Source: Nitrospira sp. (GTDB lineage: Bacteria; Nitrospirota; Nitrospiria; Nitrospirales; Nitrospiraceae). From it: a stretch of DNA of 38,870 bases. Each line of letters opens with the position of its first letter. Position 1 is the first letter of the stretch. Location: positions 407,389-446,258 of the forward strand of contig SWDS01000006.1 in the NCBI GenBank assembly GCA_005116745.1, read 5' to 3'. The notes beneath the pieces were generated by a model. It worked only from the letters and a program-made list of their open reading frames with translations, searched no databases and was not told the origin of the DNA. Positions 34,522 to 38,870 of the stretch are shown piece after piece. A program made the position numbers and the translations under genes.

Positions 34522-34537
34522 AGCAATAGCTTTGCCA
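34522..34537 (-). promoter_or_regulatory. Possible sigma-54 promoter of the activator gene itself
   Basis: On the minus strand TGGCAAAGCTATTGCT has TGGCA and TTGCT with GG and GC 10 nt apart. It lies 119 nt upstream of the activator start codon, with a predicted start site near 34511. If used, the activator gene may be autoregulated. No clear CCACGA-type enhancer site was found upstream, in the hicA-like gene. Confidence 0.45.
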
Positions 34538-34547
34538 GCCTCGGTCT

Positions 34548-34760
34548 TCACAGGTCTTCTGGTGTAAGACCTGTCACCTTGGAGAGGCGGGCCAACATAC
34601 GCGGACCGATCTCGTCGCGATCATGAAAAGCGAAAACGACATCGGGCCATCCAGTCCGTTGTAGAATTTTATGAGAACCGGTCGTTCGTTTGATCTGCCA
34701 ACCGATGCGGAGGAGTCCGGAGAGAACGCGAGAAGCTTGAGTCGACGGCCAACGGCTCAT
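34548..34760 (-). CDS. hicA: HicA-like toxin (YcfA family)
   Basis: The 70-residue protein has the HicA pattern: an N-terminal helix, RIGWQIKRTTGSHKILQR with the conserved catalytic His (His30), and a C-terminal strand and helix (RMLARLSKVTGLTPEDL). HicA proteins are mRNA interferases with a double-stranded-RNA-binding-like fold. Its ATG overlaps the stop of the upstream antitoxin gene. It is slightly shorter than, but within range of, the family. Confidence 0.82.
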   Translation of the reverse strand: MSRWPSTQASRVLSGLLRIGWQIKRTTGSHKILQRTGWPDVVFAFHDRDEIGPRMLARLSKVTGLTPEDL

Positions 34761-34984
34761 GCCGCAATAAACGAGACGTTCAGCAGCTCCTCAGGTACCG
34801 CCTCGTCATGTTCGAGGCGATCGGCCATTGCACGAAGAGCCAAGGCTTGGACAGCCGCAAGCGCAGCACCTTTCGTTTGCCCATAGGCCATCACGCCAGG
34901 GAGTGACGGGACCTCGCCAATCCAGCGGCCATCTTCCTCTTGTTCTAACTCGATTTTGAATTGAGTAACCTTCGCCATAAGCAT
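34757..34984 (-). CDS. hicB: HicB-like antitoxin
   Basis: The 75-residue product (possibly 73 if it starts at the second Met, 34978) has the HicB-type fold: FKIELEQEEDGRWIGEVPSL, PGVMAYGQTKGAALAAVQAL and ALRAM. It lacks the C-terminal DNA-binding domain of longer HicB proteins, as is common for partners of YcfA-type toxins. The 4-nt ATGA overlap with the toxin gene supports a functional pair. An inverted repeat lies just upstream. Confidence 0.82.
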   Translation of the reverse strand: MLMAKVTQFKIELEQEEDGRWIGEVPSLPGVMAYGQTKGAALAAVQALALRAMADRLEHDEAVPEELLNVSFIAA

Positions 34985-35000
34985 CCGCTAAGTCGTCCGA

Positions 35001-35025
35001 CTAGTGCTAGGCTAAGCCCCACTAG
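35001..35025. promoter_or_regulatory. Inverted repeat upstream of hicB
   Basis: CTAGTG (35001-35006) and CACTAG (35020-35025) form an inverted repeat 17 nt upstream of the hicB start, a position suited to an operator bound by the toxin-antitoxin complex. The short antitoxin lacks an obvious DNA-binding domain, so the role is uncertain. Confidence 0.35.
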
Positions 35026-35221
35026 GCGGAAAATCAAGTAGCTATCTGAGCGGGAAAGGGAGCGGCCTGGCCCCTTCTTACTCACAGAACACGCATGATA
35101 GGAGCAGCTGCCTTGGACAAGAGCGTGTCTCTGTACGCTGGGGGTTGGACGGGTGCAAATGTTGCGCGCAGATCGTGCGAACGCTCATCTAGCCGAATAG
35201 TTCCTGTTACCTGTATCTGCT
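35026..35221. other. Intergenic region between hicB and the DUF1810 gene
   Basis: No gene, RNA or strong promoter is recognised in this stretch. The nearby inverted repeat at 35001-35025 is listed separately. Confidence 0.4.
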
Positions 35222-35656
35222 CTAAATCGATTGCTGTGCCAGGATATTCAGCGTCATTTGGTCGGGCTTGCCGTCGAAGTACTTGAGCAGGGCATCTTTG
35301 AAGAGGGTGTTGTCGGTGGCAGCCGTCAGAAACAAGGTCATGCAGGACCGGAATTTAAGATGGTCGGGGTAGGAGAAGATCTCTTCAGCGCTGCGACCAT
35401 TTACGTCAAGGACAAGCTGCGTACAGGCTCTGAGCCTGGGGCCGAGGGTAGAGTGTTGCAGATAAGCTTTGGCCTCATCGAGTGAGCCAATGGCAAACTG
35501 CTGCGCCATTTCACTGCGACCAAGCCCGGCGATCTGAGGAAAGATGAACCAGATCCAATGGCTGGACTTTCTCCCGGCCCGCAGCTCAGCAAGGACTGTG
35601 TCATAGGTGGGCGCTTGGGCGGTGAGGAAACGGTGGAGATTGTAAGCGTCGTTCAT
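35222..35656 (-). CDS. DUF1810 family protein
   Basis: The 144-residue protein matches DUF1810 throughout: YNLHRFLTAQAPTYDTVLAE, LRAGRKSSHWIWFIFPQIAG, RSEMAQQFAIGSLDEAKAYL, HSTLGPRL and the C-terminal FRSCMTLFLTAATDNTLFKD followed by ALLKYFDGKPDQMTL. The length fits the family. DUF1810 proteins are small calpastatin-like proteins of unknown role. A truncated second copy lies about 1.8 kb away (37255-37428). Confidence 0.9.
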   Translation of the reverse strand: MNDAYNLHRFLTAQAPTYDTVLAELRAGRKSSHWIWFIFPQIAGLGRSEMAQQFAIGSLDEAKAYLQHSTLGPRLRACTQLVLDVNGRSAEEIFSYPDHLKFRSCMTLFLTAATDNTLFKDALLKYFDGKPDQMTLNILAQQSI

Positions 35657-35803
35657 AAGCTATCCGCGGCCAAGTATGCATTGCAAGACCTGACGGTTTT
35701 TCCTTTACGGGTACAGCCCGTGACCTCAAGATGACGTATCAAGCCTCCCATGCCAGGCTGGGGGTGTCCGACCACTTCTAGCAGCCAATTCCACTGAACC
35801 CCG
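35657..35803. other. Short intergenic region with a small hairpin
   Basis: ACGGG (35707-35711) and CCCGT (35717-35721) form a 5-bp stem. It lacks a T-tract in the right orientation for the minus-strand gene that ends at 35804, so it is not a convincing terminator. Confidence 0.3.
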
Positions 35804-37072
35804 TTATGAAGAGAACAGCTTCCACCACGGTGATCGCGTTCTCACGTCCTCAGGGAGTCGATGCCAAGTTGCCGTGCTGTCGTTCACAGCTGTGGTGAGT
35901 TCTTCACGCGAACGGGAAATAGAACCAACTATGCAGACACGAAATACAGTGCCATCATGATCCACAAACCAATTCGCCACCGCGTGATTTCTGTGGCCAT
36001 TCACATGGAAACTGACATAGGTACTCACCCCTGGCAGACCGGCACGTATCGAATACTCTGCCCATTCGAACTCAACCGCTGAGTCTCCGTCGCGTCCCCA
36101 TTCATGCATATGCTTCTCAGCTACACGACGCAATTTCTGTATCACGTGCCGCCCCTTGATGGACGGAGAAGGCACACGCCATACATCAAAACTATAGGAC
36201 CCCCTCTGTGGCACGGTTGCACGGATAAATGGGGTGAGTGACGAATCCATCCTTGTTGCCATCGCTGGACAGACACGAAACCGAGGTGGAGGAATGATGG
36301 AACATCCAGACCGTGAGAGAGCCATCGGTGTTTCTGGTTCGGGGGAAAGTGGAGTCCGAATACTCAGGTTGAGTGGTGTGGTCAGAGCCCAATGCAGGGC
36401 TCGCCGGATCGCACTCAAGGGATGATCTGGGAACTTTTCATCAAGCGTGGGATCATCGATCCTGGCCTGAGAAACCTCAGAAAGTCCAAGGTCACCATCC
36501 TCTTCCGGCTGTTGACGAGTGATTACGAGAACGCTCTCCCGCACCCCGGTCATATTGGCTCGCCGAAGTGCGCTCAGATAGACCGTCCCCTGTTCAAGCG
36601 AGAGCACGATCCGCCCGACGATCAACTCATCTCCGGCACTGTAGGTCAGTCGATGGATCACCACCAGTACTGGAACGTCACTGATCGTCGCTCGTTCAAT
36701 GGAAACGACTGGAGACCAGTTTGGATCTCGCTTGGTCCGTGGTAACGAGAGGAGGTTGCGCACAGTCTCTCGCGTGACAGCATCGATATCTGTGCCCTGC
36801 TCTACAGGAGGAATGGGAGATTTGGTTTTCGCCATCTCAAAGTAAGACTCGAAGACTGTAATCGTGTCGCGACGAAGATCTTCTCGTAACACCTCATCGT
36901 GCCTGTTTGAGAGATCAACGATCAGTGGTGAAAACTCCAGATACCAATCGACCCGATGTGTGGGATCGCAAAAAGAAGCAAACTCACCCTCGTCAGCGTC
37001 GAGCTGCCATGAAGATGGAGGCGTGAACTGCAGACCATGAATACCGGCATGGAGATCAGCAAGAAGACTCAT
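35804..37072 (-). CDS. 422-aa soluble protein of unknown function
   Basis: The ATG at 37072 gives 422 residues without signal peptide or membrane helix. The N-terminal half (1-215) has LQFTPPSSWQLDADEGEFAS and a run of beta strands (VPVLVVIHRLTYSAGDELIV, GRIVLSLEQGTVYLSALR). After a Pro/Ser-rich linker (about 225-275) the C-terminal half again has SYSFDVWRVPSP, VEFEWAEYSIRAG and VSTYVSFHVNGHRNHAVANW. The two halves look like related beta domains, perhaps PsbP/DcrB-like, which I could not confirm. A nested inverted repeat lies just upstream. It is flanked by toxin-antitoxin and duplicated genes, suggesting an accessory region. Confidence 0.75.
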   Translation of the reverse strand: MSLLADLHAGIHGLQFTPPSSWQLDADEGEFASFCDPTHRVDWYLEFSPLIVDLSNRHDEVLREDLRRDTITVFESYFEMAKTKSPIPPVEQGTDIDAVTRETVRNLLSLPRTKRDPNWSPVVSIERATISDVPVLVVIHRLTYSAGDELIVGRIVLSLEQGTVYLSALRRANMTGVRESVLVITRQQPEEDGDLGLSEVSQARIDDPTLDEKFPDHPLSAIRRALHWALTTPLNLSIRTPLSPEPETPMALSRSGCSIIPPPRFRVCPAMATRMDSSLTPFIRATVPQRGSYSFDVWRVPSPSIKGRHVIQKLRRVAEKHMHEWGRDGDSAVEFEWAEYSIRAGLPGVSTYVSFHVNGHRNHAVANWFVDHDGTVFRVCIVGSISRSREELTTAVNDSTATWHRLPEDVRTRSPWWKLFSS

Positions 37073-37098
37073 GGGGCAACACTCCTCCCCTTAGATAC

Positions 37099-37155
37099 TG
37101 GCAAGTGAAACAAGCATGAACACAGTCAGTGTTTCCTCCCACCCAGTACTTGCCA
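37099..37155. promoter_or_regulatory. Nested inverted repeats upstream of the 422-aa gene
   Basis: TGGCAAGT (37099-37106) pairs with ACTTGCCA (37148-37155), and inside it GAAAC (37107-37111) pairs with GTTTC (37131-37135). The structure lies 27 nt upstream of the minus-strand gene and could be an operator or leader hairpin. Confidence 0.35.
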
Positions 37156-37242
37156 CCATCAGAAACGAATTAGCCCTGCCGATTAGCATACAATACAGAT
37201 TCGTGGTTTGATGACCAAATTAGCAAAAGGTCTCTTGAGTAT

Positions 37243-37274
37243 GTCTCAAAAGATTCACGGTAAATGTTTGAGAC
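37243..37274. repeat. 8-bp inverted repeat at the truncation edge
   Basis: GTCTCAAA (37243-37250) and TTTGAGAC (37267-37274) are perfectly complementary around 16 nt. The repeat overlaps the end of the broken DUF1810 copy and may be part of a recombination scar. Confidence 0.4.
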
Positions 37275-37428
37275 TCACCTTAGTTGCCAATTCAAGACCG
37301 GCGATCTGCGGAAAGATGAACCAGATCCAGTGGCTGGACTTTCTCCCGGCCCGCAGCTCATCAAGGACTGTGTCGTAGACGGGCTCTCGGGCGGAGAGGA
37401 AGCGGTAGAGGTTGTAGCCGTCGGTCAT
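37255..37428 (-). pseudogene. Truncated second copy of the DUF1810 gene
   Basis: Reading from the ATG at 37428 gives MTDGYNLYRFLSAREPVYDT, VLDELRAGRKSSHWIWFIFP and QIAGL, almost identical to the first 45 residues of the intact DUF1810 protein nearby. After QIAGL the similarity stops abruptly and a 12-residue unrelated tail leads to TGA (37255-37257). At the DNA level the shared part (about 37295-37428) looks roughly 85-90% identical to the intact copy. The last two thirds of the domain are lost, so it is probably non-functional. Confidence 0.82.
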
Positions 37429-37604
37429 GGGCAGTGCCCGCGAAGCATTTTCTTTTTCCCTGAAACCACCGTGCGCCGCAAAGTGATTTTAGTACCTGCG
37501 CATTCGAGAATAAGTCAATTTTCAGACCTGACTTCACAGCCACATATTTCCGGTGAGCTGGAAATGGTCTCCGTCGAAGAATTTCAGGACTAGCCCCCTG
37601 CTCT
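37429..37604. other. Region between the DUF1810 remnant and the toxin-antitoxin locus
   Basis: No gene is recognised. A plus-strand frame (ending at 37593 with VSVEEFQD) crosses the remnant antisense and is unlikely to be real. No promoter or RNA was identified. Confidence 0.35.
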
Positions 37605-37634
37605 AACCAAGAGGCTGGTTGCCGTACGGCAACC
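37605..37634. repeat. Direct-repeat copy 1 with an 18-bp palindrome
   Basis: AACCAAGAGGCTGGTTGC begins at 37605, and 17 of these 18 bases recur at 38389. The segment ends in a perfect 18-bp palindrome, GGTTGCCGTACGGCAACC (37617-37634). Together the copies bracket the toxin-antitoxin pair. Confidence 0.65.
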
Positions 37635-37708
37635 ATGCCGCACCCGGCCAGCAATGGCGGCTTTCGTCATGCCATGGGAATGACCAGACCAAAGCGATTA
37701 GTATGTGC

Positions 37709-37736
37709 TTGACAGGCGTACCAAAGATGGTACGAT
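37709..37736 (+). promoter_or_regulatory. Promoter with embedded operator for the toxin-antitoxin pair
   Basis: TTGACA (37709-37714) and TACGAT (37731-37736) with a 16-nt spacer form a good sigma-70-type promoter. GTACCA-N4-TGGTAC (37718-37733) is a perfect palindrome filling the spacer and overlapping the -10, an ideal place for autorepression by the XRE-type antitoxin. Confidence 0.7.
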
Positions 37737-37757
37737 ATGGAAAACGTAGGGAGCGCG

Positions 37758-38102
37758 ATGCAAGTGAAGCGTGTTACCGCCCGGTTTTATGTCACAGGAG
37801 CAGGCGCAAATCCGGTGCGTGACTGGCTGATGCGGCTTCCCGTCCCTGATCGTCAACAGATCGGGCACGACATCCGCGCCGTGGAATTTGGCTGGCCGGT
37901 GGGCATGCTCTTGTGCCGATCCTTGGGTGCGGGGTTATGGGAAGTCCGCTCGACCTTGCCCAGCCGCCGCATTGCGCGGGTGCTGTTCTGTGTCGGTGGC
38001 GGCGAATTGATATTGCTGCACGGTTTTATCAAGAAGACGCAGAAGACCCCGGCAGGGGATTTACAGATAGCCGCGAAACGGATGAAAGAGGTGCAATCAT
38101 GA
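37758..38102 (+). CDS. HigB/Gp49-like toxin
   Basis: I choose the ATG at 37758 (MQVKRVTARFYVT), preceded by AGGGAG, giving 114 residues. The pattern NPVRDWLMRLPVPDRQQIGH, LWEVRSTLPSRRIARVLFCV and LILLHGFIKKTQKTPAGDLQ matches phage Gp49-like/HigB toxins (RelE superfamily), with the Arg and Lys residues expected of ribosome-dependent mRNA cleavage. The stop overlaps the downstream antitoxin start by 4 nt. The toxin-first order is typical of higBA-type loci. Confidence 0.88.
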   Translation: MQVKRVTARFYVTGAGANPVRDWLMRLPVPDRQQIGHDIRAVEFGWPVGMLLCRSLGAGLWEVRSTLPSRRIARVLFCVGGGELILLHGFIKKTQKTPAGDLQIAAKRMKEVQS

Positions 38103-38389
38103 AGAAGCGCAAGAATCCCCATATCGGCGGCAAGTTTGAGGACTGGATGAAAGAGCAAGGCATGTATGAGGAGGCGACCAGCGCCGCTATCAAGAAAGTT
38201 GTCGCGTGGCAAATTCAGCAGGCGATGGAAGAACAGAACTTGACCCGGACGGAAATGGCACGGCGGATGGAAACAAGCCGGGTGCAGCTCAACCGCTTGC
38301 TCGATCCCACAAACGACGGCGTAACGCTGGCCACCTTGAGCCGTGCGGCGGCCATTGTTGGCCGTCGGCTGCGTCTGGAATTGGTGTAA
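38099..38389 (+). CDS. XRE-family antitoxin paired with the HigB/Gp49-like toxin
   Basis: The ATG at 38099 overlaps the toxin stop and gives 96 residues; a longer frame from 37913 is unlikely. The N-terminus (MKKRKNPHIGGKFEDWMKEQ) should wrap the toxin, and the helix-turn-helix is NLTRTEMARRMETSRVQLNR, ending at LLDPTNDGVTLATLSRAAAI. The pair forms a complete type II locus, with the palindromic operator in its promoter. A short direct repeat starts at the last base of the stop codon. Confidence 0.87.
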   Translation: MKKRKNPHIGGKFEDWMKEQGMYEEATSAAIKKVVAWQIQQAMEEQNLTRTEMARRMETSRVQLNRLLDPTNDGVTLATLSRAAAIVGRRLRLELV

Positions 38390-38417
38390 ACCAAGAGGCC
38401 GGTTGCGCCGCACGGCA
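38389..38417. repeat. Direct-repeat copy 2
   Basis: AACCAAGAGGCCGGTTGC, then a 2-nt insertion relative to copy 1, then CGCACGGCA. Copy 1 lies at 37605. The repeat starts at the last base of the antitoxin stop codon. The two copies are about 780 bp apart and enclose exactly the toxin-antitoxin unit and its promoter. Confidence 0.6.
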
Positions 38418-38458
38418 GACCACTTCCCGCCCCACGAACGAGAACAGAGGGGGTACAG

Positions 38459-38761
38459 ATGAAACGCTATCGACAGAACCCGCCGCACCCCGGCGATTTT
38501 ATCCGAACGGAAATTATTCAACCGGCTGGCCTGTCCGTGACCGCCGCCGCCGTGCTGGACGTGTCGCGCCCTGCCCTCTCGAATTTGTTGAACGGCAAGG
38601 CCAATCTGACCGGCGATATGGCCTTGCGGATCGAAAAGGCGTTCGGCGTTAAAATGGATACGTTGATGAAGATGCAATCCAACTATGACATTGCAGAGAC
38701 GCGCCGCCGTGAGAAAGAGATTAAAGGCGTGCGGCGCTTCCATGCGACGCTGCACCCGTGA
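38459..38761 (+). CDS. higA: HigA-family antitoxin-like regulator without an adjacent toxin
   Basis: The 100-residue protein is a clear HigA-type XRE protein: NPPHPGDFIRTEIIQPAGLS, then AAAVLDVSRPALSNLLNGKA and NLTGDMALRIEKAFGVKMDT. The preceding gene is an antitoxin, not a HigB toxin, and no toxin lies between it and the window edge, so this looks like an orphan or the relic of another locus. GAGGGGGTAC lies upstream of the ATG. It might cross-regulate the neighbouring pair. Confidence 0.88.
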   Translation: MKRYRQNPPHPGDFIRTEIIQPAGLSVTAAAVLDVSRPALSNLLNGKANLTGDMALRIEKAFGVKMDTLMKMQSNYDIAETRRREKEIKGVRRFHATLHP

Positions 38762-38800
38762 CGACTTCATTGTCTATAGGAGCTCAACTGTTTTGTCCCT

Positions 38801-38853
38801 AGGAGCCTGTCCGATATTAACCCTCACGCACTTGTATGCAGCCTCAGGCTCCT
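38801..38853. repeat. 9-bp inverted repeat near the right edge
   Basis: AGGAGCCTG (38801-38809) and CAGGCTCCT (38845-38853) are perfectly complementary with 35 nt between. It may be a terminator-like hairpin or the end of an element continuing beyond the window. Confidence 0.35.
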
Positions 38854-38870
38854 GTAGAAGCATTGCTACG

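Noticed and set aside
37264-37593. 109-aa plus-strand ORF
   Set aside because: It runs antisense through the DUF1810 remnant, whose protein similarity is clear on the minus strand.
37605-37634. Integron attC site
   Set aside because: The palindrome and neighbouring AAC/GTT-like triplets recall attC sites, but the R-box consensus is not met and no integrase gene is in the window.
1-38870. CRISPR arrays, rRNA, tRNA genes or transposase genes
   Set aside because: No regular repeat-spacer array, tRNA T-loop pattern, rRNA segment or transposase-like protein was found on inspection of either strand.

Overview
The window looks like a chromosomal segment of a moderately high-GC Gram-negative bacterium. 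The mix of an AsmA-family protein, OmpA-like lipoproteins, a DUF481 outer-membrane protein, MscS and MscL channels and two sigma-54 enhancer-binding proteins fits Nitrospirota (Nitrospira-like). That placement is an inference from remembered family distributions; no rRNA or other marker gene is present.

Layout. (1) 0.3-2.8 kb: an AsmA-like envelope protein and an MscS-type channel. (2) 3.0-7.8 kb: a tight four-gene set with a coiled-coil protein, a membrane protein with a C-terminal OmpA-like domain, a Ras-like small GTPase and a PAS/AAA+/Fis sigma-54 activator; the last three genes overlap by 4 nt. Just downstream lie three sites spaced exactly 20 bp apart and a sigma-54-type promoter in front of small unknown genes and a NarL-type regulator whose phospho-acceptor Asp is Glu. 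(3) 9.9-13.9 kb: envelope genes, namely DUF481, mscL, two tandem paralogous OmpA-like lipoproteins and a small exported helical protein. (4) 14.36-30.44 kb: a 16-kb co-directional cluster with a phospholipase D-like protein, a DUF6603-like beta-rich protein, an 870-aa protein, a coiled-coil protein, a 1772-aa giant and a 569-aa protein. Most have no function I can name, and this is the best candidate for an undescribed system. (5) 30.5-34.4 kb, minus strand: a GAF/AAA+/Fis sigma-54 activator followed by two palindromic sites, a sigma-54 promoter and a four-gene set (DsrE-like, PNPOx-like, an NTF2-like gene broken by an in-frame TGA, and DUF1348). (6) 34.5-38.8 kb: an accessory patch with a HicBA-like pair, DUF1810 plus a truncated second copy, a 422-aa unknown, a HigB/Gp49-like toxin with an XRE antitoxin flanked by direct repeats, and a lone HigA-like protein.

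How it fits together. Two local regulatory units share one design: activator gene, then enhancer sites about 110-150 bp upstream of a GG-N10-GC(T) promoter, then target genes. The second unit probably drives a small redox or stress operon. The GTPase set resembles MglA/roadblock-type polarity or envelope modules but cannot be assigned a process from sequence alone.
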